A stretch of DNA of 64,000 bases from CAWBVG01 sp963792175 (GCA_963792175.1 CAWBVG010000001.1:36089-100088); one strand, 5' to 3'; shown: positions 18,990 to 30,368, counted from the stretch's first letter. Translations and numbers: made by a program. Notes: generated by a model not told the origin, from the sequence alone.

Positions 18990-19656
18990 TTAGTGCGATG
19001 CCGCGCGCAGCGGCGTCGCTGACGGCGCGCCGTCTTCCGGAATCTGCTCGTCAGGCGGTTCGCGTCTTTGAACCAGGTGGATCAGATCGCGCGCGCGGGC
19101 CGACGCCGCACCGGCCGTCGAGCGGCGTGGGCGCCGGGTGGGAAGACCATGCTCCAGGCACCACGACCCGGGGCTGCGGCCGAGGCACGCGGCGCTCACC
19201 GCGTAATACGTCAGCGCCAGCACCGCGGAGACGGACCAGACATTGGCGGCTGCCAGCCACGCCGTGAGTAACGCGAGCGCGACGATCGCTCCAGCCTCGA
19301 CGAGCGCGACGGCGACGTTCGTGACAGCCGCCATGCCACGCCGCCACGGGTCGACGACCAGCGTCAGGCGCAGCTCGTGTTTGGCCTCCGCGCCACCGCG
19401 CGGAGCGCCATCCGGGAACACCTGTGTGAATTCTTCGACTACAGACTCGGGCGGGAGTCCGATGGCGGACGCGTACGCGCGCACGAACGCGCGGCGAAAA
19501 ATGCCGCCCGGCCATTGCCGATACGTCGCCACGCTCGAGCTCTTCGAGCAACGAGCGCTTGATCTTCGTCGCCTCCGCGATTTCGCTGAGCGCGATCTGT
19601 GCGCGTTCCCGCTGATCTCTGAGGCGGCGGCCGAAGTTCCGCTGCGCCGCGTTCAC
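18990..19656 (-). CDS. RodZ-like HTH protein with membrane helices, one frameshift
   Basis: The N-terminal helix-turn-helix reads FGRRLRDQRERAQIALSEIA and LLEELERGDVS, then after a one-base shift near 19522 continues as WPGGIFRRAFVRAYASAIGL, the classic layout of RodZ/HTH_25 proteins. Two hydrophobic helices follow (about residues 115-165), ending in GRSPGSWCLEHG, which recalls RDD membrane domains. The total is about 220 residues. A GTG at 19656, overlapping the stop of the upstream 52-aa protein as GTGA, is preferred over an in-frame ATG at 19686. Such proteins link cytoskeleton or envelope assembly to the membrane; here the periplasmic part is short. The family is reasonably secure, the role inferred. 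Confidence 0.7.
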
Positions 19657-19811
19657 CAACGGTCGGCCCGATGCAGCGTCAGCCACTCGTCGCTCACGAC
19701 ACCGAGCGGAGGAAGGCGACGCCGACGAACATGCCGCACGATCGCGACGGCGAACCAGACCAGCGACACGATCCCCACAGCCAGCAAACTCGTGATCATC
19801 ACCGTGCTCAT
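19653..19811 (-). CDS. Small single-pass membrane protein (52 aa)
   Basis: Reads MSTVMITSLLAVGIVSLVWF, then AVAIVRHVRRRRLPP, and ends LTLHRADRW. It is one transmembrane helix followed by a strongly basic cytoplasmic-type segment, the orientation expected by the positive-inside rule for an N-out protein. Its TGA overlaps the GTG start of the HTH membrane protein (GTGA), which supports it being a real translated gene. No clear ribosome-binding site precedes its ATG. Function unknown; it could be a partner of the downstream membrane HTH protein. Confidence 0.45.
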   Translation of the reverse strand: MSTVMITSLLAVGIVSLVWFAVAIVRHVRRRRLPPLGVVSDEWLTLHRADRW

Positions 19812-20077
19812 GTGAGGGACGAACGATACGACTCTCGCGAAAGGGTCAGCAAGAGTTTTTTGACTTATTGCTCAGTTCGAAACACCAATCTCTGTGATGT
19901 GGCGTACAGACCTAACGACGGGAAGCGGCGATGGTCCGAAGCTTGCCGGTGTCGGTCATGGACATCTCCGTCGAGTGGTAGGGACCACCCGATGCTTTTC
20001 GAGTCGAGGTTGCACATGGTTGAGCTGATTCCTGGTCACTCGGTTGACGTTCGTACTCGGCTGGTCGAGGTGCGGCA

Positions 20078-21121
20078 ATGCGTATCGCGTTGATCGGCCC
20101 GCCATTCATCGAGATCCCGCCGCGACGCTACGGCGGAACGGAGCTGTTCATCGGGAACCTGGCTCGCGAGCTGTGCCGGCGCGGCGAGGATGTCGTCGTG
20201 TACGGCAACGGCGACTCCTCGCTGCCATGCCCCGTCAGGTGGCGCTACCCGCACGGCGACTGGCCGTGCGACTCCTCGGTGCGCGCGCAACTGAAGAACG
20301 CGGATCACACCGCGTGGGCCGTCCGGGACGCGCTCGAATTCGCCGACGTCATTCATCTCAACGACATCGTCGGACTGCCGTTCACCATGTTCACCGACGC
20401 GCCGACGGTGCTGACGATTCACCATCCGCATGAACCGGAGCTCTCCGAGCAATACATGCGGTATCCGGAGACGCTCTACGTGGCGATCGCGCGGTGGCTC
20501 CGGCGCTCGGAGCCGATGCCGCGCGTCGAGGTCGTGCATCACGGCATTCCCGTATCCGATTACACGTGGTCGGACGAGAAAGACGACTACGTCGCGTTTC
20601 TCGGGCGGATGGCGCCCTGCAAGGGGCCGCACCTGGCCATCGAGGCGGCGCGGCGTGCCGGAATCCGCCTGAAGCTCGCCGGCGAGATCCAGCCGTATTT
20701 CAACGACTACTGGGAGCAGCAGATCCGCCCGCTCGTCGACGGCGATCAGGTCGAATACGTCGGCGAGGCGGACTTTGCGGTGAAGAACGCGCTGCTGTCG
20801 AAGGCGCGGGCGGTGCTGTTCCCGATTCAATGGGAAGAGCCGTTCGGGCTGGTGATGGTCGAGGCGATGGCCTGCGGCACGCCGGTCCTCGCGTTTGCCG
20901 GCGGCTCCGTCGAAGAGGTCGTGGTCGACGGTGTGAACGGCTGGATCTGCCGGGACGTCGACGAGATGGCGCGGCGGATCGCGGCGCCCGGTGTCGCGGC
21001 GTCCTCGTGCCGGACGTTCGTCGAGGATCACTTTTCAGTGGCGAAGATGACGGAGCGATACCTCGACGTCTATCGATGCGCGCTCGGACGTGTCCGATCC
21101 GCTGCCAGCCTGGAGGCCTGA
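20078..21121 (+). CDS. GT4-family glycosyltransferase
   Basis: 347 residues, intact. Retaining GT-B glycosyltransferase: the N-terminal acceptor domain begins MRIALIGPPFIEIPPRRYGG with a glycine-rich loop; the C-terminal nucleotide-sugar domain carries VAFLGRMAPCKGPHLAIEAA and the E-x7-E motif EEPFGLVMVEAMACGTPV. No membrane helix or signal peptide, so it is cytoplasmic. The next gene begins immediately after its TGA and encodes a glycogen-debranching-type glucosidase, a pairing seen in other bacteria and suggestive of alpha-glucan or related oligosaccharide metabolism. Donor and acceptor are not readable from sequence. No strong ribosome-binding site is visible before the ATG. Confidence 0.92.
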   Translation: MRIALIGPPFIEIPPRRYGGTELFIGNLARELCRRGEDVVVYGNGDSSLPCPVRWRYPHGDWPCDSSVRAQLKNADHTAWAVRDALEFADVIHLNDIVGLPFTMFTDAPTVLTIHHPHEPELSEQYMRYPETLYVAIARWLRRSEPMPRVEVVHHGIPVSDYTWSDEKDDYVAFLGRMAPCKGPHLAIEAARRAGIRLKLAGEIQPYFNDYWEQQIRPLVDGDQVEYVGEADFAVKNALLSKARAVLFPIQWEEPFGLVMVEAMACGTPVLAFAGGSVEEVVVDGVNGWICRDVDEMARRIAAPGVAASSCRTFVEDHFSVAKMTERYLDVYRCALGRVRSAASLEA

Positions 21122-23292
21122 ATGGAAGACGTGATTCAGGTCCACGACCAGTTCTACATTCTGGCGACCGCTTCCAGAGCCGCCGCAGCCCACGGCGGTC
21201 CTGAAGCACGACGACACCTTTGCCCTCTTCGACACCGTCGGCGATGTCGGCGCGTTCGTGGCGGGCGAGCAGGGGCTGTACCACGAGGGCACCAGGTACC
21301 TGTCCCGATTCCAGCTGCGCATGAATGGGCAGCGGCCGCTGCTGTTGAGCGCGCGCGTCAAGGACGACAACGAATTGTTCGGCGCCGACCTGACGAATCC
21401 GGATATTCCGCTCGGCGACGGCGATCGCGTGCTCGCCCGCGATGTCGTCCACCTGTTCCGTGGACGATTCCTGTGGGATGCGACGTGGCACGAGCGGCTT
21501 CGGCTGTGGAACTACAGTCGCCAGCCGGTGCGGGTGTCGCTCACCTTCGACATCGACGCGGACTTCGCCGACATCTTCGAGGTCCGCGGCATGTCGCGCG
21601 AGCGCCGCGGCACGCGCTGCGCGCCGGTGATCGACGGCGCGACGCTGCGGCTCGACTATCGCGGCCTGGATGGCGAGCGCCGATCGACCGTTCTCGAGTG
21701 GAGCGAGGTGCCGGCGGCCGCGACGCCTGGCATGGCTCGATTCGAGTACGAGCTCGCACCGCGCACACCGACGGTGCTGACGCTCGCGATTCGCTGCGAT
21801 CGGGAGCGGCGTCCGGCCCCCATCAAGGCGCTGGAACGCGCGGAATCGGAGGCCGCGGCGTCGCTCGACCACGCCCGCGGCGGCTACGCGATGGTCGAAA
21901 GCTCCAGCGAACGCTTCAATCACTGGCTTCGCCGATCGGCCGCCGATCTGCGGATGCTGGTGTCAACGACGCCGTACGGCGAGTATCCCTATGCGGGCGT
22001 GCCCTGGTTCAGCACGCCGTTCGGCCGCGACGGCATCGTCACCGCGTTCCAGACGCTGTGGATCAACCCGCGCATCGCGCGCGGCGTGCTCGAATACCTG
22101 GCGGCGACGCAGGCCGATCACGTGGACCCGCAGCAGGACGCCGAACCGGGAAAGATCCTGCACGAGACGCGCAGCAGCGAGATGGCCCGCCTCGGCGAAG
22201 TGCCATTCGGCCGCTACTACGGCAGCGTGGACGCGACGCCGCTGTTCGTCATGCTGGCCGGCGCGTACTTCGATCGAACCGGCGATCGCGAGTTCCTGAT
22301 CCGGCTGTGGCCGCACGTCGTGCGGGCGCTCGCCTGGATTGACGAGTGCGGCGACCGCGACGGCGACGGGTTCGTGGAGTACGCGCGCCACTCGCCGACC
22401 GGGCTGGTCCACCAGGGATGGAAGGACTCGCAGGATTCCGTGTTTCACGCCGACGGCTCGCTGGCGGAGCCGCCGATCGCGCTGTGCGAAGTGCAGGCCT
22501 ACGTCTACGACGCGCGCCGCCGCGCCGCCGCGCTGGCGGACGCGCTGGGCGATGGCGCGCGCGCCACGGCGCTGCGCGACAGCGCGGAGCGGTTGCGCGC
22601 GAGCGTTCGAGGATCGCTTCTGGCTCGACGATCTCGGAACCTACGCGCTGGCGCTCGACGGACACAAGAAACCCTGCGCGGTACGGAGCTCGAACGCCGG
22701 CCACTGCCTGTTCGGCGGGATTGCGTCGCCGGAACGCGCGCGGCGCGTCGCCGAGCAGCTGGTCGGGCCGGAAATGTTTTCGGGGTGGGGCATCCGCACC
22801 ATCGCGTCGACGGAGCCGAGATACAACCCGATGTCGTATCACAACGGCTCGGTATGGCCGCACGACAACGGCATCATCGCGACCGGTCTGTCGCGATATG
22901 GACTCGACGATCTGATCGGCGCGCCGTTCTCAGCGCTCTTCGAGGCGAGTCTCTCGATGGACGCGCATCGGCTGCCGGAGCTGTTCTGCGGCTTTCATCG
23001 CCGGCCGGGCGAAGGGCCGACGCTATATCCGGTGGCGTGCTCGCCGCAGGCGTGGTCGTCAGGCGTGGTCTTCGGTCTGCTTCAGGCCTGCCTGCGGCTG
23101 TCGGTCGATGTGCCGGCGCGGAGGCTCTCGATCGAGCGCGCGATGCTGCCGCCGTTTCTCTATTCACTCCGGCTCGAGAACCTCGATCTCTCGCTCGGCA
23201 CGGTGGACCTGCTGTTCGAGCGGCATCCGCTCGACGTGAGCGTTACCGTGCTGCGACGGCAGGGCGACTTCGAGGTCCGCGTGGTGAAGTGA
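21122..23292 (+). CDS. Glycogen-debranching-type amylo-alpha-1,6-glucosidase, frameshifted
   Basis: About 720 residues after joining three frames. It starts MEDVIQVHDQFYILATAS, shifts near 21175 to PPQPTAVLKHDDTFALFDTV, then runs through YHEGTRYLSRFQLRMNG and LFGADLTNPDIPLGDGD (N-terminal GDE-type domain). The glucosidase domain has PWFSTPFGRDGIVTAFQ, HQGWKDSQDSVFHADG and, after a second shift near 22600, SYHNGSVWPHDNGIIATGL, all conserved (alpha/alpha)6-barrel segments holding the catalytic acids. Substrate-level role: hydrolysis of alpha-1,6 branches or a related alpha-glucoside. Its ATG follows directly on the glycosyltransferase stop. Both breaks look like single-base indels since flanking conservation is good. 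Confidence 0.87.
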
Positions 23293-23307
23293 TCCACGGT
23301 CTTGCTT

Positions 23308-25983
23308 TCAGCCGCCGTAGCGGGCGCGATTCGCGTCGAACCGCTTGCTCAATTGCTTCATGAATTCCTGAAAAGCCGGATCGGATTTGAGCGGTTGCAT
23401 CAGCGGATCGCGGTCGTACCACGGGTAACAGGGAAATCCTTCCGCTGCCGCACGGGTCAGCCAACGTCGAGCCTCGGCAAGATCTCCAACCTGCGCGAAC
23501 GCCACCCCCAGACCGTAGGCGACGTGGTGATCCACGTATGTGCCGGAAAGCACGTCGGTGATGAGCGCCCGCGCCTTCACGTGTTCGTTTCTCGCGGCGA
23601 GGTAGCTGGCCAGCATGGCCTGGGCGCGTCTTCGCGCCTGCGCGCTCTTGCTCGCGGCGACCACCGTCAGAATCTCTTCGCCCTCGGTCTTCTTCCCTTG
23701 GTGGTACAGCGCCTGCGCCAGATAGGTGCTGGCGCTTTCGCTGATGGTCAACCCCTGCGCGCTTCGGAGCGCCGACTCCGCTTCTGCAAACTGGCCACCG
23801 AGCAGCGCCGTCGTGCCGAGCAGCCGCAACGGCTCGCTACCACTCACCGGATTGTTCTCCATGCCCAGCCGGATTTCGGCCCGCGCGCGGTCGAACAATC
23901 CGAAATGGTAAAACGCCGCTGCCCGATAGAAATGCGGATTCTCGAGGCTCGGGTTGAGCGCGAGCGCGCGGTCGCTCTCGTTGATCACCAGATCCCAGTC
24001 GAACTCGAGGTTGCGGGCGACCGCGGCCTTGGCCTCGTGCGCCTGGGCCAGATTCGGATCCAGCGCCAGCGCAGCAGCGGCCTCTTTTTGCGCGCGATCG
24101 ACCCAGCCTTGCAGCTCCGGCTCCGGCGCAAACCTGATGCGCATCTGGGCGGACGCCGTCGCCAGGCCGGCGTGCGCCAGGGCGTCACGCGGATCGATCT
24201 CAACGGCCTTTTCGAAACTGGCGACCGCATAGCGCGTGCTCTCCGCCGTGTTCTGCACCAGCGCGGCGCGACCCCGGAGGTAGAGCTCGAACGCCTCGGT
24301 GTTCCTCGGTTGCGGGCGGGTGAGCCGATCGCGATCGGCGGTCGACATGCGAATCGGCAATGCCGCGGCCACTTCCGCGGCGATGCGATCCTGCAGCGTC
24401 AGGAGATCCTTCCGGTCGATGTCGTAGTGATCGCCCCAGAGGGAGGTGTCGTCCGCGGCACGCACGAGTTGAACGCTGACGCGCAGCAGCGCCCCGGTCG
24501 GCTGCAGCGTACCGGTCAGGACGTATTCCGCCGCCAGCGTCTTTGCCGCTTCGCGCGGACTGACGGCCTGCCCCACGAATCTGAGGATCGCATCGGTCGG
24601 GCGAACACGCACCTGACTCGCTCTCGACGAGCTTGTTGATGATCGCGTCGGGAATCCCGACCTCGAGAAACTTCAGATCGTCTCGCGGGGCCAGGCTGTG
24701 AAACGGGAGGACGGCGATCGACGCCAGCTGCGGGCTCGCGCGCGACAGCGGGCGGCACGAGTTCGAGTGGCCACCCACAGGCCGGCAATCCCAAGGGCCG
24801 ACACGATCGCCGCGCCCGCCATCCAACCGGCGCGCCGCGCACTGACCCGAGCGGTTGCCGCTGGTCCTGTCGCGGAGGTCGGCGGCGCCTGCAGCGCAAG
24901 CATCAGGTCCCGCGCCGATGTCCAGCGTTGCCGCGGATCCTTCGCGAGACAGCGTCCGACGACCCCGTCGAGCCAGGGCGGCACGAGCGGCTGCAGCGCG
25001 GTGAGTCGCGTGGGCTCGCGGTCGAGGATCGCGACCATCAGCGCGGCGTGGCTGTCCGCTTCGAATGCTTTCCGTCCCGTGAGCATCTCGAACAACACGG
25101 CGCCGAAAGCAAAGATGTCCGTCCGCGCGTCCGTGTCCTTGCCTTCAATCTGCTCGGGCGCCATGTACTGCATCGTCCCGAGAATCATCCCCGGTGTCGT
25201 CAGCTCCTTCGCCCCGTCCGCCCATCCCGAGTGTTGCTTCGCGAGGCCGAAGTCGAGGAGCTTGGTGTCGGCCGCCGGCGACGCGCCGCTGCGGGGCACC
25301 AGGAAGACGTTGCCAGGTTTCAGATCGCGATGAACGATGCCGGCGCTGTGCGCTTTGTCGAGCGCCGACGCGATCTGCGTGGCATATCGGAGCGCTTCGT
25401 CGAGAGGGAGCGGTCCGCGGGCGAGCCGCGCCGCCAGCGTTTCGCCTTCGAGGAGCTCCATGACCAGGTACTGCACGGTGAGGGGAGGCTGAGCGCTGGG
25501 AGCGCCGCTGTCCGGGCTCGACACCGTCGCTTCGCCGACGTCGTGGAGAACGCAGATATGCGGGTGGTTCAGGCTGGCGATCGCGCGCCCTTCACGATCG
25601 AACCGATCGCGCGCCTGCTGATCGTTGGCGACGTGCGACGGCAGGACCTTGATCGCGACCGTCCGATCGAGCCGGGTATCGCGCGCCTTGTACACCTCGC
25701 CCATGCCGCCAGTGCCGACACGCACGGACAGCAGGTACGGACCGATCCGCTGGCCTTCGAGCGATCGCACCGCAATCGTCTCGTCAAGCACCGCCGCGAG
25801 CGGTGCTTCGAGAAAGGCGTCAGCCTTTCCGTGCGATTCGAGCAGCCGCTCGACGTGCTGCCGCAGCTCGTCGCGGCCGACGCAGGCGTCGGCCACATAC
25901 CGGCGGCGCGCCGAGTCGGGAAGGGTCAGTGCATGCTCGAACACCGCCCGCGCACGCGGCCAATCGTCGGGACGGATCGACAT
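23308..25983 (-). CDS. Ser/Thr protein kinase with TolB-like and TPR sensor region, frameshifted
   Basis: About 890 residues. The N-terminal 75 residues hold a short helical region common in these kinases, then the kinase domain with VGTGGMGEVYKA, VAIKVLP, HRDLKPGN (about 216), DFGLAK (about 243) and MQYMAPEQ. A transmembrane helix (AGAAIVSALGIAGLWVA) is followed, after a shift near 24745, by a TolB/FlgO-like N-domain (IAVLPFHSLAPRDDLKFLEVG) and, after a second shift near 24615, by LTGTLQPTGALLRVSVQLV and then at least six tetratricopeptide-type helical repeats to the TAG at 23308. The layout is a membrane receptor kinase whose TPR part faces out. It converges on the debranching gene with a 15-bp gap. 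Confidence 0.87.
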
Positions 25984-26033
25984 AATCGAGGGCAGGCCAT
26001 TCTAAACCCAGCAGCTTCGGCGAGGCAGTCCCT

Positions 26034-26822
26034 TCAAGGGTGCGGGAGCATCGCCGGCGGTGGCAGTGCTCTGATGTAGTGTCCGGCGGCCAGGTCGTCG
26101 AATGTGCCGCCGAAATAGCTGCTGTTCCAGTACGCCTTCCCCGCGATCTCGGTGGCCACCACCTTTGCTTGCTCGTCCGTCCGGCCGAAGACGACGATGC
26201 GCGTGCCCTTGTCGGTCAGGGGAAGCCGGCCGTCGTCGTTGGCGGCGGCCGCTTCTCCTTTCTGAATGTTGACGGCGCCGGCGACCGTTCCCCTCGCGTA
26301 TTCCGCCGGCGTCCGCGCGTCGACGAAGACCGCCGTGTGATCGCCCGTGTAGATGTAGTCGAAACCGGGCAGGTCGGTCTGGACGGTGTGGCTCAATGCT
26401 CGCCACACCGATATCCCGAGCTGATAGCGCCGCACCCGTGTGTAGCCGAAGGCCACGAGCTGTTCCGACGTCCGCTTGCTCTTTCCGCACGACGGACCGT
26501 TGCAATACAGGATCATCCGCGTTCCTCGATCGGGATAGAGCTCGGAGATCCGTTGCACTTCCAGCTCGGAGACGTTGATCGTGCCGGGGATGTGCCCAAT
26601 CGCGTATTCCTTCGGGCTTCGCACGTCGAAGACCGGCTCGCTCTTCGCCGCCAGGATGGCCACCAGTTCCTCAGTCGTGATTTCCGGCGTGACCTGATTC
26701 GGCTCTTCGAGCGTCGTCTGATACACGCTCGGCCGCAACCGCGCCTGAGCCGTCGCCCCGACGTGCGACCCCAAGACGATCGCCGCACACACGACGCCGG
26801 CGACCAGATGTGCTCGGCGCAT
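26034..26822 (-). CDS. Exported tandem rhodanese-domain protein
   Basis: 262 residues with a signal peptide (MRRAHLVAGVVCAAIVLGSH... cleavage near GATAQA). The first rhodanese domain (about 45-145) has FDVRSPKEYAIGHIPGTINV and the active-site loop YCNGPSCGKS with its cysteine. The second (about 160-250) has FVDARTPAEYARGTVAGAVN, but its loop reads VVFGRTDEQA, without the catalytic cysteine, so it is probably inactive. The protein acts in the periplasm, perhaps moving sulfane sulfur or binding a thiol partner. It begins 3 bp after the stop of the TonB-dependent receptor gene, so the two are almost certainly co-transcribed. Confidence 0.88.
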   Translation of the reverse strand: MRRAHLVAGVVCAAIVLGSHVGATAQARLRPSVYQTTLEEPNQVTPEITTEELVAILAAKSEPVFDVRSPKEYAIGHIPGTINVSELEVQRISELYPDRGTRMILYCNGPSCGKSKRTSEQLVAFGYTRVRRYQLGISVWRALSHTVQTDLPGFDYIYTGDHTAVFVDARTPAEYARGTVAGAVNIQKGEAAAANDDGRLPLTDKGTRIVVFGRTDEQAKVVATEIAGKAYWNSSYFGGTFDDLAAGHYIRALPPPAMLPHP

Positions 26823-26825
26823 CGG

Positions 26826-29632
26826 TCACCGCCCCAGGTTCAGCCGCGCGCTCAGCATGGCTCGTCTCGGGTTCATGAACACGTTCGGCTGTCCGAACGT
26901 GGAGCTGAAACGGTTGTCCGTCACCAGTCCTTCTTCCGCGGTGTCGTTGAGCAGATTGAGCACGTCCATCAGCAGCTCGACGCGTGCGGCTGCGCCGAAT
27001 CGGAGCGTTCTCGACACGCGGAAGTCGAGCAGCGACTGCGACGACAGCCGGCGCGACCCCGGCGGCTCGAGCAGAATGCGCCGGCTGCCCTGCGACCCGA
27101 GCGAGACCTGCGTGGTCGCGGCCCACGGCTTGCCGCTGAAGTACCGGTAGTTGGCGGCCAGAACGAAGCCGGTCCTGGGCACGTCGACGCTGCCCATGAC
27201 GCGAAACATGTGCGGCCGATCGTTCGCGAGCCGTCCGCGCGCGTTCTGGAGATCGTTCGGATCACGCCCGAACACACCCGGAAGACGTCAGCGTGCTCAG
27301 TTGTTCAGCCGCTGCTGTCGTTCCGCTGGATACCTGCAGTCCTTCCGCTCGCGAGAAGGTATACGAGCCGAACGCCTGCCACCCGTGGGACGGACGCTTC
27401 TCAATCGTCGTCACGAGACCGTTGTAGGCCAGCGAGTACCCATCGGGATTGGTGAGTTGGAAGCGACGAGCGGACGCAGCGTTGACGAGCACCAGCACCG
27501 GCAGAGTGCTGCCGTCCGCCAGCGTCCGCGTTTCCTGCCGATACTGACCGCCCACTTCCGACCACCCGATGAAGTTGGTGCCGTCCTTGTGGACGTATGC
27601 CGCGGCGACCCCGAGGCGGTGGCCGAGTTCTCGATCCACTCCGACGGAGTACTCATCCGAATACGGGGCGCGGATCTCGGAATCGAGCTGGAGCTGGACT
27701 TTCGGATCGACGACCGAGACGAGCGTCGTGTATCCGCCGGTTGCCGCGTCGAAGGCCCGCGTCGTGATCGGCGAGACACCGGTGTGAAACGAGCCGAACT
27801 CTCCGGTCAGCACGCCCTGACTGAATCTCCCGTAGCTCGCCCTCAGCATCGTGCGGCCGTCGGCGCTGAGCTTCGTGGCGACGCCGAGCCGTGGCGACAC
27901 GATGTTCCAGGTGTACAGCGTGCCCAGGCCGGCAATCATCGTGTCGGTTTCGTGCCCCTGCGGATCGAGCGCGGGCAGGTCCTGACTGATGGCGCGGCTG
28001 TGATCGAAGCGCAGCCGAGATTCAGCGTCAGCCGATCCCCAAACGTGATCGCGTCGCTCGCGAACGCCGACGAGGTGAGGGAGAGACCGCCGTCGGGGAA
28101 TGGGTCGCGCGAGATCGACTGAAACGGCCGTCCGTTGCTGTCGACGAACCCGACGCCCGTCGGGAGGACCGTGGAATGGCGATGCTCGCCCCGTTCGAAG
28201 GAGCCGCCAACCTTCCATTCGTGGTCGGCGTGCGCGAGCTCCGGTCCGGTAGTGCGTGAGGGTGGCCTTCGTCGTCGTGCGCAGATAATGCCGCTCGCCG
28301 AACACTTCCGGAGCGCCCGTCCTGATGCCGGTCACGTTGTCCAGATGGCTCGCAGTCGTCAGAACGCCGGTGCTCGGCGGGCGTTTCTCAGAGACGACGA
28401 ACCGTCCGACGCGCACGTCCCACACCGTGTTGGGGGACAGCGTGTGCGTCAGATGGCCGAAGGTGATCGCCGGGACCGTACGCCTGGTTCCGTGTGGTTG
28501 CCTCGAACGGTGTCGCGGTCGTCGGGGGCGGAGGATTGACCCACGACTCCTCGTGAACGCTCTGCAGCAATTGCAGACTCGGTGTGAGCCGCCAGGTGAG
28601 CTTCGCGAAACCCTTGTCCTGCTCGTAGGTCCTCGGGAAGCTTCGGGTCGACGCCAGGCTGGCTGTCGTAGTCGCGCACGTACTGGTATCCGCCAAAGAA
28701 CCACAGCCGATCGCGCATCGCGGGTCCGCCGACATTCGTCGTGAAGTCGCGGTACTTGATTCGCGTGTACCCGCTGGTCGGTTGGCTGCCGGCCGTGACG
28801 GCGCGCACAACCGGCTGGCTCGTCAGGCCGGCCGTTTGTCCATAGTACGAAGCGTCGTACTGAAACCTCTCGCTCGCCTTGCCGGGTGATGACATTGATC
28901 ACCGCGCCCTGCAGGTTGCCGAATTCCGCGGACGCGCCGACAGACTGGACCTGGACTTCCTGAATGAAGTCGATGCCCGGCTCCGAGCGCGCGACGCCGC
29001 TGCACGGGCACGTGAAGTTCGTACCGTCGATCAGAAACTGGTTCTCGTTGACGCTCGAACCGAGCGCCGACACGCTGGTGGCGGAGACGGTGGTCGTCGT
29101 GCCGCTCGCCGAGGTCGGCGAAATCCCTGGAGCCGTCCTGACCAGATCGAACATGCTGAAACGCCCGGTTGGGATCGCCCTGAGGTCCTCGGATCGCAAT
29201 CGCGTCTCGAGTCCGCTGATCCCCGCGCTTCGATGCGCGAGCCCGCGCCTTGCACCGTCAGCGACTCGGCCATCCCGGCCAGCTTCAACACCACCGTTCG
29301 CTCGATGGTCGCGCCCGCGCCGATGCTGATGTCTTCCTCGTGATACGTCGCGAACCCCGGCATCTCGATGTCGAGCGCAGTACGACCCTGGAGGCAGGGC
29401 CGGGAACCGCAGCTGTCCCTTTTCGTTCGTCGTCGTCTTCAGCTCGCGCCCGATCAGCGCCGGCGACGTGATGCGCATCACGGCACCGGGAAGGACGCCG
29501 CCTTCACCGTCCTTGACCGTGCCGATGAGCGCCCCGGTCAGTCCCTGGGCAGCCGCAGACACGAGCGAGCACGACGCATGTCATGAGCACGAACAGGCAT
29601 GCGACCCGCGATGTGGCGCACGACTTGGACAT
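26826..29632 (-). CDS. Oar-like TonB-dependent outer-membrane receptor, frameshifted
   Basis: About 930 residues when joined. The start ATG at 29632 has a strong AAGGAG seven bases upstream and gives a signal peptide (MSKSCATSRVACLFVLMTCV). A carboxypeptidase-regulatory-like domain follows (LIGTVKDGEGGVLPGAVM... LPPGSY), then plug segments (AVINVITRQGE) and a long beta-barrel ending LMDVLNLLNDTAEEG and SARLNLGR. Shifts occur near 29550, 29400, 29190, 28880, 28620, 28480, 28240 and 27280. The final residue is arginine rather than the usual aromatic. Oar-type receptors are abundant in Acidobacteriota and import or bind large substrates or pilus- and adhesion-related ligands; the substrate is unknown. 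Head of a two-gene unit with the rhodanese protein. Confidence 0.82.
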
Positions 29633-29793
29633 AACCCGCTCCTTCTGGTCCCGCCGGCGGAGCCGCGCCCATCGCGGTCATCGCCATCAGGGGGCGGCCG
29701 CTCGGGCCGCTCAGGAGCAGAGGCGCAAAGGAGTGGGGTTTTCCCTCACGGTGGTTCGGAAAGGACCTTACTATTCGTGCAAGGCCTCCTCAG

Positions 29794-30368
29794 ATGTCGC
29801 AGCGCGAGACCGGACCAGGACGTTACGGCGCTCCTGCACCAATGGCAGCAGGGCGATGCGAGCGCGCTCGAGCGTCTGTTGCCGATCGTGTACGACGAGC
29901 TGCGGCGGGTGGCTCGCGCCCGGCTGCGGGCCGAGCGCCCGGGACACACGCTCCAGGCCACGGCGCTCGTCCACGAGGCATATCTGCGGCTGACGGGCCC
30001 GGCGGGCGCGTCGCCCGCAAACCCGGACCCAGCTCTTCGCCATGGCGGCGAGGCTGATGCGCGAGATCCTGGTCGATCACGCGCGGAAGAAGTACGCGCG
30101 AAAGCGCGGTGGCGACATCACGATCGTGCGCGCTCGACGAGGCGTTCCCGAACCGCGGGAGTCGCCGGTCGACGTGCTGGCGCTGGACGAGGCGCTCACG
30201 GAATTGACCGCGCTCGACCCGCGCCTGTGCCGTGTCGTGGAACTGAAGTTCTTCGCCGGCCTGACGATCGACGAAACGGCGATGGCGCTCGATGTCTCGA
30301 CGGCGACGGTCGAACGCGATTGGACCGTCGCCAAGGCCTGGCTCCATCAGCGGCTGTCGCCTTCGTAG
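29794..30368 (+). CDS. ECF-type sigma factor (TIGR02999-like), frameshifted
   Basis: About 190 residues. Region 2 reads YDELRRVARARLRAERPGHT followed by LQATALVHEAYLRL, the hallmark of the TIGR02999/Sig-70_X6 group. After a shift near 30035 it continues MREILVDHARKKYARKRGGD and region 4, LTALDPRLCRVVELKFFAGL, then TIDETAMALDVSTATVERDW (the DNA-binding helix-turn-helix). A first shift near 29815 joins the ATG at 29794 (MSQRETGP) to VTALLHQWQQGD. It directs RNA polymerase to a regulon not visible here. No anti-sigma gene is adjacent; the permease gene starts 50 bp downstream in the same direction. Confidence 0.85.

Noticed and set aside
24928..27455. Two long plus-strand open frames
   Set aside because: They mirror the kinase, rhodanese and receptor genes on the opposite strand and carry no recognisable motif.
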